Positions 25,758 through 34,114 of a stretch of DNA of 64,000 bases are shown here, piece by piece (position 1 is the stretch's first letter; every line of letters starts with the position of its first letter). The DNA is from Mesorhizobium sp. Lineage in GTDB: Bacteria; Pseudomonadota; Alphaproteobacteria; Rhizobiales; Rhizobiaceae. Below the pieces are notes generated by a model. That model was given only the letters and a program-made list of their open reading frames with translations. It was not told where the DNA came from and did no database searches. The stretch lies in NCBI RefSeq assembly GCF_023954305.1, contig NZ_JAMLIG010000002.1:434001-498000 (forward strand), read 5' to 3'. The position numbers and the translations under genes were made by a program.

Positions 25758-26213
25758 GTGAGGGGAAAGGCGAAGACAGGGAGGGGGCAGGAGGTGCTTT
25801 GCAGCATCGTCTCGACCCTGCTTGCCCTCGCGGCCCTCACAGAACGCGCCGCCGGCGACACGCCATGGGTCCGCTTCAGCGTGCTGTGGGCCGCCCGGCA
25901 GGCCGACCTGATCGCGCGGGACTACGTCGCCGGCTCGACCTGGAACGCGGCCGGCCGGCTCTGGTCGCCCGCTCTGCCCAACGTCCGCTACGGCACCGGG
26001 CCGGCCTACGCGCTCGACATCGCCGCCTCGCTGCGGGCGCTGGCGGTGGTCATCAGCGGCATCGCCGCCTATCTCCGGCGCGTTGCGGTCTGGCGGCAGG
26101 ATCAGGCATTCGGCGAGGGCAGCCGTGACGGCGGCTCGATCCACGGACTCGATGCCTTCGCCCGTAGGCTTCGGGAAGCCCTCTCGCCGGTCGAGCTCCG
26201 CGACACGTCGTAG
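25758..26213 (+). CDS. Hypothetical protein
   Basis: A 151-residue protein if read from the GTG at 25758, which follows AAAGGAG at a good distance. The frame is open further upstream through repeat DNA, but that part looks non-coding. The product starts with a basic stretch, then a hydrophobic helix (LCSIVSTLLALAALTERAA), a Trp/Ala-rich middle (FSVLWAARQADLIARDYVAG), a second hydrophobic helix near 100 (IAASLRALAVVISGIAAYL) and a charged tail with ALSPVELRD. Two membrane segments are possible. I do not recognise the family. The start and coding status are only moderately certain. Confidence 0.5.
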   Translation: MRGKAKTGRGQEVLCSIVSTLLALAALTERAAGDTPWVRFSVLWAARQADLIARDYVAGSTWNAAGRLWSPALPNVRYGTGPAYALDIAASLRALAVVISGIAAYLRRVAVWRQDQAFGEGSRDGGSIHGLDAFARRLREALSPVELRDTS

Positions 26214-26222
26214 AGAATCGCA

Positions 26223-26378
26223 GGGGACAGTTTACTTTCTTTCCGCTCGCGCAAACCTCGCACGGGCCGCGCCCTTCTGCGGAAAAAAGTAAACTGTCCC
26301 CGGCGCCCAACTCCCTCAGCCGCCCGCGCAAGCCTTGCACGGGCGACGCCCTCGTGCGGAAAAAAGTAAACTGTCCCC
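26223..26378. repeat. Cluster of GGGGACAGTTTACTTT inverted and direct repeats
   Basis: GGGGACAGTTTACTTT (from 26223) pairs with CGGAAAAAAGTAAACTGTCCCC at 26280-26301, forming a long hairpin. The right arm and the preceding 35 bases are repeated directly at 26357-26378 with a 77-base period (CGCGCAAACCTCGCACGGG versus CGCGCAAGCCTTGCACGGG). Such GGGGACAGTTTAC palindromes are widespread intergenic elements, often linked to REP-associated Y1 transposases. No transposase is present here. Confidence 0.75.
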
Positions 26379-26444
26379 GGCACTTAACTCCCCCCGCCGT
26401 CATGCTCGTGCTTGTCCCGAATGGGCAACGCCGGCGCGCTGGAG

Positions 26445-26476
26445 TCCGGGTCCCGCTGCGCGGTCCCGGAATGACG
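26445..26476. repeat. Partial copy of the GTCATTCCGGG palindrome
   Basis: The loop and right arm (CCGCTGCGCGG, CCCGGAATGACG at 26465-26476) match the complete copy at 10067-10104, but the left arm is degenerate beyond TCCGGG. It lies 21 bases beyond the putA stop. Confidence 0.65.
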
Positions 26477-26497
26477 CAGGAGCCCCGACCAACGCCC

Positions 26498-29400
26498 TCA
26501 GCTCGCCGCCAGCAGGCTCGCATTTCCCCCTGCTGCCGTGGTGTCGACGCAGACGGAGCGCTCGTGCGCGTAGGCGGCCGGGAAGATCGTCTCGGCGATC
26601 AGCGGCACGATCGGGCCGCGTTTCTCCGCCAGGATCTGGCGGATTTCGCGCGCGGTCGCCCCGGCCCTTGAATAGGCCACGGCATCGACCGTCGTCGCGG
26701 CGAGCTCGCCCTGCATCAGCGTCCCGTCCAGCACCTCGAGCGGCAGGCCCTTGCCGGTAAGCGGCTGCAGCGCGGCGGCGGCTTTGGGCGCCACGGCCAC
26801 CACCGCATTGCCGGCCGCGAGGGCCTGGACGACCTGGGCCAGCAGCGAGTCCGGATCGGGCCCGAGGCACAAAACCCGCCCGCGCGGCACCAGCGTCAGC
26901 GTGTTGGATTCGCCGGTCGGACCGGCCAAGTCGACCGGGTCGAATTCGGTGGCTGCCGCCGCCGCGATTGCCTCGCCCGCCTTGCCGCGCAGATGTTTGC
27001 GCAGGATCGCAACGCGGTCGGCGCGCGACGCCCAGTCGCCCATCCGCGCATCCGGGAACCGCCGCGGCAGGGCAACCGCCTCGGCCTGGCCGACGTCTCC
27101 CGTGGCCACGGAAGACTTGCGGAAGCGGCGCAGGTAGTGCGGCCCCCCCGCCTTCGGGCCGGTGCCCGACAGCCCCTCCCCGCCGAACGGCTGCGAGCCG
27201 ACGACGGCGCCGATCTGGTTGCGGTTGACGTAGACATTGCCGGCATGGATCCGGTCGATGATCCGCTGCACGCGCGCTTCGATGCGGGTGTGCAGCCCGA
27301 AGGTCAGCCCGTAGCCCTTTGCATTGACGTTGGCGACCACGAGGTCGAGCTCTTCCGGTTCGAAACTCGCGACATGCAGCACCGGGCCGAAGATCTCGCG
27401 CTCCATCTCGGCGATGCCGGAAACACGGAAGATGTGCGGCGCCACGAACAGCCCCTCGCCCGGCTCATCGAGCTTGGCGATCAGCCGGCCCTTGGCTTCC
27501 ATCGCAGCGCAATAGGCCGCAATGGAATCGCGCGCCTCGGCGTCGATCACCGGGCCGACGTCGGTGGCGTAGAGCCACGGATCGCCGACGGTCAGCGCCT
27601 TCATCGCGCCGCTCAGCATCTCCAGCACCTTCTCCTCCACGTCGGACTGCACATAGAGGATGCGCAGCGCCGAGCAGCGCTGGCCGGCGCTCTGGAAAGC
27701 CGAGGCCAGGATGTCGCGCACCGCCTGTTCGGGCAGCGCGGTCGAATCGACCACCATGGCGTTCAGCCCACCGGTCTCGGCGATCAGCATGGCGTCGGGC
27801 ACCGCCGTCTCGGCGAGCTGCCGTTCGATGATGCGGGCAACGTCCGTCGAGCCGGTGAAGCAGACGCCGGCAATCCTCGGATCGGCCGTCAGCGGTGCGC
27901 CGGCCGACGGGCCGTCGCCGGGCAGGAGCTGCAGCGCGTCTTCCGGCACGCCCGCCTCGTGCAGGAGTCGGACCGCCCTCGCCGCAATCAGCGGCGTCTG
28001 CTCGGCCGGCTTGGCGATCACCGCATTGCCCGTGACGAGCGCTGCCGCCACCTGTCCGGTGAAGATCGCCAGCGGAAAGTTCCACGGGGAGATGCAGGCG
28101 ATGACGCCGCGTGCGGAAGTCCCCGTCTCCGCCTTCGCAGCCTCCGCTGCATAGTAGCGCAGGAAATCGACCGCCTCGCGCAACTCGGCCACGCCGTCGG
28201 CCAGCGTCTTGCCCGCCTCGCGGGTACAGAGCGCCAGGAACTCGGCCTCGTGGGCCTCGTAGAGATCGGCCGCGCGCAGCAACGCCGCGGACCGTTCCGC
28301 GACCGGCGTCGCCGTCCAGGCCGGGAATGCCGTGACCGCCCGTCCGACCGCGTTCTTCACCGCGCCGGCGTCGGCCTCGCGCACCGTGCCGACGATGTCG
28401 TCCGGCTTTGCGGGGTTGACGATCTGCCGCTCGCTGCCCGTGCCGCCCGCCGTCCAGCGGGTCTGCTCTGAAAACTGTCCACGTCCTTTGTGGATCTCCG
28501 ACAATGCGAGCGGGTCGTTGAGATCGTGGCCGACGGAGTTCCTGCGCGACGGCAGGAAGATCTCAGACGGGAAAGGAATGAGCGGATTATGCGCGCTGCC
28601 CTGGTTTTCCACGACGTCGAACGGGTCCCGCGCAATGATTTCGGGACTAACCTCCTCGTCGACGATCTGGTGCACGAAGGACGAATTGGCGCCGTTCTCG
28701 AGCAGCCGCCGCACCAGATAGGCGAGCAGGTCGGAATGCGAGCCGACCGGCGCATAGATGCGGCAGCGCGTGCCCTCGCTCGCCCGCACCGCCTCGTGCA
28801 GCGCCTCGCCCATGCCGTGCAGGCGCTGGAACTCGAAGGCGGACCTGTCCGGCGCCATCGCCAGGATCGCCGCCACCGTATGCGCATTGTGCGTGGCGAA
28901 CTGGGGATAGATCCGGTCGGTCATGCCGAGCAGCTTTTTCGCGCAGGCGATGTAGGAGACATCGGTGTTGGCCTTGCGGGTGAACACCGGATAGCCGGCC
29001 AGCCCCAGCGTCTGCGCGCGCTTGATCTCGGAGTCCCAGTAGGCACCCTTGACCAGCCGAACCATGATGCGCCGGTCGAGCCGTTTCGACAGCGCGTAGA
29101 GCCAATCGATGACGTGGTGCGCCCGCTTGCCATAGGCTTGTACGACGACGCCGAACCCGTCCCAGTCGGTCAGTTCCGGGTCGGCGAGCACGCGTTCGAT
29201 GACGTCGAGCGACAGGTCGAGCCGGTCCGCCTCCTCGGCGTCGATGTTGAGGCCCATGCGCGCATGCCGCGCCGCATGGCACAAAGACCGGAGCCGGTCC
29301 GCCATAACCGGGAGCATCGTTTCGCGCTGCGACTGCTCGTAGCGCGGGTGAAGTGCCGACAGCTTGACCGAGATGCCGGAATTGTAGCGGATGTTGGTGC

Positions 29401-30082
29401 TCGACGCGCCGCTGTTGAGCGACGAGATCGCGTCCGCATAGGCGCGGAGGTAGCGCAGCGCGTCGGCTTCCGTGCGCGCGGCCTCGCCCAGCATGTCGAA
29501 CGAATAGAGATAGCCCTTGCGGCTGTACGGCTTTCCGCGCCGCACCGCTTCCTCGATCGTGCGCCCGAGCACGAACTGCTCCCCCATCTCGCGCATCGCC
29601 GCCGACACGGCGGTACGGATCACCGGTTCGCCCAGTCGGCGCACCATGCCGCGCAGCGTGCGCTCGATGCCGCCCTCGCCCTCGTCCAGCACCCGCCCCG
29701 TCAGCGCCAATGCCCAGGTCGAGGCGTTGACGAAGATCGAGCTCGATTCGCCCGAATGCGCCGACCAGTCGTGCGGGGCGATCTTGTCCTGGATCAGATC
29801 GTCCATCGTCTCGGCGTCCGGCACCCGCAGCAGCGCCTCGGCCAGGCACATCAGCGCCACTCCTTCCTTGGTGGAAAGGCCGTATTCGGAGAGGAACACC
29901 TCCATCAATTTGGGGTCGGAGGAAGAGCGCACAGCGTCCACCAGCTCGACGGCGCGGGCCGAAATCGCCGCGCGCTGGCCTTCATCCAGCTCCGCGCTGG
30001 CGACCAGCCCTCGCAGGACTGCATCCTCGTCGGCGAGATAGGCTTTGCGCAAATCGTCCCGGAGCGAAGCGAGCGTCGGCAT
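26498..30082 (-). CDS. putA: Bifunctional proline utilisation enzyme PutA
   Basis: A 1194-residue enzyme that oxidises proline to glutamate in two steps. The FAD-dependent proline dehydrogenase spans about 60-470 (LVKGAYWDSEIKRAQ, YPQFATHNAHTVAAIL, EFQRLHGMGEAL). The NAD-dependent P5C dehydrogenase spans about 500-1000 (ISPWNFPLAIFTGQVAAAL, FTGSTDVARI, catalytic Cys in AGQRCSALR, then EREIFGPVLHV). A C-terminal aldehyde-dehydrogenase-like extension to 1194 is present. There is no N-terminal ribbon-helix-helix, so it is not an autoregulator as in enterics; a divergent Lrp-type gene takes that place. Electrons from proline pass to membrane quinone. Confidence 0.97.
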   Translation of the reverse strand: MPTLASLRDDLRKAYLADEDAVLRGLVASAELDEGQRAAISARAVELVDAVRSSSDPKLMEVFLSEYGLSTKEGVALMCLAEALLRVPDAETMDDLIQDKIAPHDWSAHSGESSSIFVNASTWALALTGRVLDEGEGGIERTLRGMVRRLGEPVIRTAVSAAMREMGEQFVLGRTIEEAVRRGKPYSRKGYLYSFDMLGEAARTEADALRYLRAYADAISSLNSGASSTNIRYNSGISVKLSALHPRYEQSQRETMLPVMADRLRSLCHAARHARMGLNIDAEEADRLDLSLDVIERVLADPELTDWDGFGVVVQAYGKRAHHVIDWLYALSKRLDRRIMVRLVKGAYWDSEIKRAQTLGLAGYPVFTRKANTDVSYIACAKKLLGMTDRIYPQFATHNAHTVAAILAMAPDRSAFEFQRLHGMGEALHEAVRASEGTRCRIYAPVGSHSDLLAYLVRRLLENGANSSFVHQIVDEEVSPEIIARDPFDVVENQGSAHNPLIPFPSEIFLPSRRNSVGHDLNDPLALSEIHKGRGQFSEQTRWTAGGTGSERQIVNPAKPDDIVGTVREADAGAVKNAVGRAVTAFPAWTATPVAERSAALLRAADLYEAHEAEFLALCTREAGKTLADGVAELREAVDFLRYYAAEAAKAETGTSARGVIACISPWNFPLAIFTGQVAAALVTGNAVIAKPAEQTPLIAARAVRLLHEAGVPEDALQLLPGDGPSAGAPLTADPRIAGVCFTGSTDVARIIERQLAETAVPDAMLIAETGGLNAMVVDSTALPEQAVRDILASAFQSAGQRCSALRILYVQSDVEEKVLEMLSGAMKALTVGDPWLYATDVGPVIDAEARDSIAAYCAAMEAKGRLIAKLDEPGEGLFVAPHIFRVSGIAEMEREIFGPVLHVASFEPEELDLVVANVNAKGYGLTFGLHTRIEARVQRIIDRIHAGNVYVNRNQIGAVVGSQPFGGEGLSGTGPKAGGPHYLRRFRKSSVATGDVGQAEAVALPRRFPDARMGDWASRADRVAILRKHLRGKAGEAIAAAAATEFDPVDLAGPTGESNTLTLVPRGRVLCLGPDPDSLLAQVVQALAAGNAVVAVAPKAAAALQPLTGKGLPLEVLDGTLMQGELAATTVDAVAYSRAGATAREIRQILAEKRGPIVPLIAETIFPAAYAHERSVCVDTTAAGGNASLLAAS

Positions 30083-30223
30083 GTGCGGTCAGGTCCCGGA
30101 TGGAGTCTCGAGCAGTCGCGCGAAGATAGCACAAGGCGCGCCAATCGCCGGTCCGAACATGTTGACCTTGCGCGTCGAATGGATCGATATTGGCATCCAT
30201 CTCGAACCGATCGGCCTGCCATC

Positions 30224-30679
30224 ATGGATAGTCTGGACCATCTGGACCGCATCGACCGCAACATCATCGCTGCGCTTTCGACAAACGGGCGCCTGTCCAT
30301 GGCCGCGCTCGGCGCCAAGGTCGGCCTGTCGAAGACGCCGGTGCAAGCTCGCGTGCGCCGGCTTGAAGAGGCCGGCTACATCCGCGGCTACCAGGCGGTG
30401 GTCGACCGCGAGAAGATGGGCGAAGGCCATGTCGCCTTCGTCCAGGTCAAGCTGTCGGACACCCGCTCCGAGGCGCTCGACGCCTTCAACCGCGCGGTCC
30501 GCCTCGTGCCCGAGATCGAGCAATGCCACATGATCGCGGCCAACTTCGACTACCTGCTCAAGGTCCGCACCCGCGACATCGGCGCCTACCGCCGCGTGCT
30601 CGGCGAGCGCATTTCCGCCCTGCCGCACGTCGCGCAGACCTCCACCTATGTGGCGATGGAGACGGTGAAGGACAGGTAG
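30224..30679 (+). CDS. putR: Lrp-family proline-responsive activator of putA
   Basis: A 151-residue Lrp/AsnC regulator. The winged helix is at 8-60 (LDRIDRNIIAALSTNGRLSM, recognition SKTPVQARVRRLEEAGYIRG), then the effector domain with FDYLLKVRTRD. It is divergent from putA with 141 bases between starts, as in the PutR/putA pairs of Agrobacterium and Rhodobacter, where PutR activates putA when proline is present. The ATG at 30224 gives the standard length; the frame stays open far upstream only because it lies antisense to putA. Regulation of putA is inferred from position. Confidence 0.9.
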   Translation: MDSLDHLDRIDRNIIAALSTNGRLSMAALGAKVGLSKTPVQARVRRLEEAGYIRGYQAVVDREKMGEGHVAFVQVKLSDTRSEALDAFNRAVRLVPEIEQCHMIAANFDYLLKVRTRDIGAYRRVLGERISALPHVAQTSTYVAMETVKDR

Positions 30680-30691
30680 ATGAGACGAGGC

Positions 30692-31087
30692 TCAGGCTGC
30701 AGTGATATCCGTCAGTCCGAAATCCACGCCCTTGAAAAGCAGGGGGACGTCCAGGCGGCGGGCGCAGGCATAGGCGAAGCAATCACCGAAATTGAGCCGT
30801 GCGGGATGACGTCCCTTGCCGAAGCGGTCGAACGCATCGAGAGCTGTCGCGCCGATTTCGTCGTCGATCGCAATCGTGGAAATCCCGGCCAGTTCCAAGA
30901 AGTCGCGCACTGCCTGCGTCGCGACGGGGACATCGAGATCGAGGACGCGTGCGACCGCTCCGCTCGTTTCCCAGACTGCGAGCGGCGACGTCATCCGCTT
31001 CTCGTAGCGCTGGGCACGCTCGAGCAGCTCAACTGCGTCTCCTTCGTTCGTGAGGATCGACGTCAGTGCGGACGCGTCGATGAACAT
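30692..31087 (-). CDS. vapC: PIN-domain toxin (VapC family)
   Basis: A 131-residue PIN-domain ribonuclease. The acidic metal-binding residues are Asp4 (MFIDASAL), Glu40 (VWETSG), Asp102 (NFGDCFAYA) and Asp122 (GVDF). VapC toxins cut RNA, often initiator tRNA, when not bound by their antitoxin. It overlaps the antitoxin gene by one base (TGATG) as second gene of the pair. It is convergent with putR (12-base gap). Confidence 0.9.
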   Translation of the reverse strand: MFIDASALTSILTNEGDAVELLERAQRYEKRMTSPLAVWETSGAVARVLDLDVPVATQAVRDFLELAGISTIAIDDEIGATALDAFDRFGKGRHPARLNFGDCFAYACARRLDVPLLFKGVDFGLTDITAA

Positions 31088-31332
31088 CAGTCGCGCTCGT
31101 ACAGGCTGTCGCGGAATGCCTTGTCGGCCGGACGGCCGGCGCGGGGACCGGCCTTGGCCCGCAGCTCGCGGGCGAACCTGACGCCCAGTTCGACGAGGCT
31201 CGGCTTCGCTAGCTCGCGATCGAGTTCGTTGCGAAGCGCGTCATGCACGGCACGCGTCAACCCCTGTCCCTTCAAGGCCGCGACCTTGCGGGCCAAGGCT
31301 TCGGTTTCGCGATTCTTGATATGAAAAGCCAT
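31087..31332 (-). CDS. vapB: VapB-type antitoxin
   Basis: An 81-residue antitoxin of the Rv0623-like VapB family. It starts MAFHIKNRETEALARKVAAL (DNA-binding half), followed by GLTRAVHDALRNELDRE and a basic tail ending KAFRDSLYERD that should wrap the PIN toxin. The ATG at 31332 defines the usual length, and its stop overlaps the toxin start. A perfect inverted repeat 5 bases upstream of the ATG (31337-31367) is the probable autoregulatory operator. Confidence 0.88.
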   Translation of the reverse strand: MAFHIKNRETEALARKVAALKGQGLTRAVHDALRNELDRELAKPSLVELGVRFARELRAKAGPRAGRPADKAFRDSLYERD

Positions 31333-31336
31333 CGCC

Positions 31337-31367
31337 GGTGTATCCTGTCTAAACAAAGGGATACACC
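31337..31367. promoter_or_regulatory. Operator dyad of the vapBC genes
   Basis: GGTGTATCC (31337-31345) and GGATACACC (31359-31367) are perfect 9-base inverted repeats with a 13-base A/T-rich spacer that could hold a -10 element. The position directly upstream of the antitoxin start fits binding by the VapBC complex. Confidence 0.75.
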
Positions 31368-31382
31368 ACACCTTCACTGCAT

Positions 31383-32630
31383 TCAATTCTCGGGAGACGT
31401 CCCCGTATCCAATGTCTTCAGAAACGCCACCAGCGCCTTCTTCTCGCGCTCCGACAGGGTCAGCGGCTGCAGCTCCGTTTCGCCCCTCGGCGGCTGTGGC
31501 GCGGCGGCGTAGTGCTCGATCATATCCTCGATTTTCGCGATCTGGCCCGAATGCATGTAGGGCGGGCGCGACGCGGCGCCGCGCAACGACGGCGTCTTGA
31601 ACGCGCGGACCATCAGCGGATCGTCCTTCGCCACGAAGCGCAGTTCGCCGCACTGCTCCGGCTTCGCGTCGCTGTAGCGGCCGAGGCAGTTAAACGGATC
31701 GGACAGCGCCTTCGCAATCCCCGCGGCACGGCCGGAATCCTCCGGCAGTTCCGGCGGCTGCGGCACGCCGGTATTGTGGAAATGCTCGTCGCTGAAGCGC
31801 GGCCCGGCGTGGCAGGTGACGCAATTGGCGCGGCCGATGAACAGTCTCAGCCCGAGCCGCTCCGTCTCGTCGAGCGCCGCCTCGCCCTGCGGCGTTTCGT
31901 CGGCCGCGAGCGCCTTCGCGAACCGGTCGAAGCGCGTCTCCTCATGCCGGATCGAGCGTTCGAAGGCGGCGATCGACTTGCCGATATTGGCAAACACCGT
32001 GTCGATCTCGACCCGTTTCGGCTCGGGGATGGTCTGCCAGGCCGCCTGCTCTTCGGGCGTACCCAGCGGTCCGGCGTCTCGCGGAATGCCGGCAAGGTCG
32101 GGCAGCGGGCCGAAGATGCGCTCGTAGCGGTCCTTCAGCGACGCAGCGACGAAATGAGCATAGGCGGTGCGATTGCCGCCATGCTCGCGCGCGTCTTCCA
32201 GCGGTCCGAGCGCCTGCGCCCAAAGACTGTCCTTGCGCCCGTCCCAGAATTGCCAGGGGCTCCAAGCGACGCCGGCAAGCGGCATGGTCCGGCGATCGGT
32301 CAAACCCACCCCGCGGCCGAGCGGCCGGTCGTCCTGAAACTGGCGGTCGACCTGATGGCAGGTCGAGCACGACACGTCGCCATGCCCCGACAGGCGCGGC
32401 TCGAAGAACAGCGTGGCGCCCAAGGCCGCCGCCACACGATCGTCGGCGACCCGGTTCGACGGATCGGCGGGCAGCGGCGGCAGAGCGTCGAGGGAAAGCG
32501 AGGCGATGGTCGCCTTTTCGGCTTCGGTGAATTCGTCGCCGGAACAGCCGGCCGCGACAGCGAGAAGGGCGATCGCAAGCCCCGCGATTGCCCGGCGAAG
32601 CGCCTCAGAGGCTGAGGTTGAACGTGACAT
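31383..32630 (-). CDS. Dihaem cytochrome c peroxidase/MauG-family protein
   Basis: A 415-residue exported dihaem protein. The N-terminus has a hydrophobic segment ending LLAVAAGCS, a relaxed lipobox that may give a lipoprotein anchored at Cys29. Two CxxCH haem sites are visible: Cys88-His92 (CSTCH) and Cys270-His274 (CVTCH), each in a domain of the bacterial cytochrome c peroxidase fold (RLSGHGDVSC; GRANCVTCHAGPRFSD). Possible roles are H2O2 reduction or MauG-like oxidation of a partner. It overlaps the upstream gene's end by 26 bases, so the two are co-expressed. Confidence 0.88.
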   Translation of the reverse strand: MSRSTSASEALRRAIAGLAIALLAVAAGCSGDEFTEAEKATIASLSLDALPPLPADPSNRVADDRVAAALGATLFFEPRLSGHGDVSCSTCHQVDRQFQDDRPLGRGVGLTDRRTMPLAGVAWSPWQFWDGRKDSLWAQALGPLEDAREHGGNRTAYAHFVAASLKDRYERIFGPLPDLAGIPRDAGPLGTPEEQAAWQTIPEPKRVEIDTVFANIGKSIAAFERSIRHEETRFDRFAKALAADETPQGEAALDETERLGLRLFIGRANCVTCHAGPRFSDEHFHNTGVPQPPELPEDSGRAAGIAKALSDPFNCLGRYSDAKPEQCGELRFVAKDDPLMVRAFKTPSLRGAASRPPYMHSGQIAKIEDMIEHYAAAPQPPRGETELQPLTLSEREKKALVAFLKTLDTGTSPEN

Positions 32631-33045
32631 CGTCCTCCCCTGCCGCCGCCTTGACGTGAAGCTTGAACTCCCACCAGCCCGACATGTTGAAGCGCACGCC
32701 TTCGATCCGGTAGCGCCCCTCGCCCAGCGCGGCCGTCACCCGCGGCGCCGTCGGCAGACCGTGCCCGTGTTGCGGCATGCCGCCGTCCACCGCCATCTCG
32801 GCGCCTTCGACCGGCGCCCCGTCCGCCGTCTTTACCGTCGCGATCCAGTTGTGCAGCGTGTTGCGCTCGAACGCCGGATTCTCGGGCGCGATTTCGACGC
32901 CATAGAGGCCATTCGCCGTCGTCTTGCTCCGGGCGAGGTCCAGATCCGACGGCGGAGCCATGACGAAGATCATGTAGCCGACTGCCGCCGCGACAACGAT
33001 GACGACCGCGCCGAGGGCAATGCCGATCTTGCCTTTGAGGCCCAT
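32605..33045 (-). CDS. Small membrane-anchored FixH/YtkA-like protein
   Basis: A 146-residue protein with one N-terminal membrane segment (IGIALGAVVIVVAAAVGYMI, about 8-27) and a periplasmic immunoglobulin-like domain (NGLYGVEIAPENPAFERNTL, VDGGMPQHGHGLPTAPRV, SGWWEFKLHV). His, Met and Asp-rich turns (GGMPQHGHG) recall FixH/YtkA-type domains and could bind copper. The ATG at 33045 follows AAAGAGGA. Its 3' end overlaps the dihaem peroxidase gene, so it may be an assembly or electron-transfer partner. The partnership is inferred. Confidence 0.72.
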   Translation of the reverse strand: MGLKGKIGIALGAVVIVVAAAVGYMIFVMAPPSDLDLARSKTTANGLYGVEIAPENPAFERNTLHNWIATVKTADGAPVEGAEMAVDGGMPQHGHGLPTAPRVTAALGEGRYRIEGVRFNMSGWWEFKLHVKAAAGEDDVTFNLSL

Positions 33046-33190
33046 CCGATACTCCTCTTTCAACATGCTCATCCGATTTTGCGGCGATCACCTAGGGCTT
33101 CCGGCAACTGGAAGGTCAAGCAGCTTTTCCGGCCTTGCCGCCGGGCCGAGCGAACCCTTATAGACCTAGCCGTCAAAGGAAGGGGATCGG

Positions 33191-34114
33191 ATGGATCTCA
33201 AGGGCGTCGCCTCGGTCGGGGAATGTATGCTGGAGTTGTCCGCGCGCCCGGACGGCGCCTGGGATCTCGGCCATGCCGGCGACACGTTCAATACGTTGTG
33301 GGCGATCCGGGCGCTGACGGCGCTTCCCTGCGACTATGTCTCCGCCTTCGGCGACGACCCGTTCTCGGCAAGGCAGATTTCCTTCCTGGCCGGGGCCGGT
33401 ATCGGCGTCGCGTCAAGCCCTGTAATCGAGGGCGCCCGGCCCGGCCTCTACGCGATCACGCTGACCGGAGCCGAACGGTCCTTCACCTACTGGCGCTCCG
33501 ATTCAGCCGCGAAGCAGCTCGCCTCGCAGCCGGCCCAGCTGGCGAAAAGTCTTGAAAATCGGACGCTTGTCTATTTTTCCGGAATCACGCTGGCAATCCT
33601 GTCGCCGACCGCGCGCGAGACCCTGCTGGCCGCGGTTGCGGAGGCTCGCAAAGCCGGAAGCCTCGTCGCCTTCGATCCGAACTACCGTCCGCGACTGTGG
33701 GGGTCGGCGGATGAAGCGAAAGCAGTGATCGCAGCTGCGCTCGCCGTCTGCGACATTGCACTGCCGACGTTTCCGGACGAGGAGATGCTGTGCAGCGACG
33801 CCTCGCCCACTGCTACGGCCGATCGGCTCGCCAAAGCCGGCGTGCGCGAGATCGTGGTGAAGGACGGAGCGGACCCGTGTCTGGTTGCCGCAAACGGCGA
33901 ACGGACCACGGTGCCGGCGGTTTACGTTGCCAACCCGGTCGACACGACCGGCGCCGGCGACAGTTTCAACGGCGGTTACCTGGCGGCGCGTTTGCTGGGC
34001 CAATCGCCTGTCGATGCGGCCAGAACCGGACATCGGGTTGCCGCCGCAGTCGTCCAGGTGCGCGGCGCGCTGGCGCCCCACGAAACGTTGCGATCGGCGT
34101 TCGCGCGGTCCTAG
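33191..34114 (+). CDS. kdgK: PfkB-family sugar kinase, probably 2-dehydro-3-deoxygluconokinase
   Basis: A 307-residue ribokinase-fold kinase. N-terminal VASVGECMLELSARPDG with GHAGDTFNTLWAIRAL and VSAFGDDPFS matches KdgK. The central FDPNYRPRLWGSADEA and the anion-hole and base motif DTTGAGDSFNGGYLA near residue 255 are intact. It would phosphorylate 2-keto-3-deoxygluconate to KDPG for the Entner-Doudoroff pathway. AAGGAAGGGGAT precedes the ATG. It is convergent with the next gene (4-base overlap). The specificity call rests on motif pattern. Confidence 0.88.
   Translation: MDLKGVASVGECMLELSARPDGAWDLGHAGDTFNTLWAIRALTALPCDYVSAFGDDPFSARQISFLAGAGIGVASSPVIEGARPGLYAITLTGAERSFTYWRSDSAAKQLASQPAQLAKSLENRTLVYFSGITLAILSPTARETLLAAVAEARKAGSLVAFDPNYRPRLWGSADEAKAVIAAALAVCDIALPTFPDEEMLCSDASPTATADRLAKAGVREIVVKDGADPCLVAANGERTTVPAVYVANPVDTTGAGDSFNGGYLAARLLGQSPVDAARTGHRVAAAVVQVRGALAPHETLRSAFARS

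Noticed and set aside
26223..26378. CRISPR-like array
   Set aside because: Only two direct units, with inverted arms and conserved spacers, and no cas genes. The layout is that of palindromic intergenic elements.
28490..30223. Large N-terminal extension of the putR frame
   Set aside because: It is antisense to putA; the Lrp family start is at 30224.
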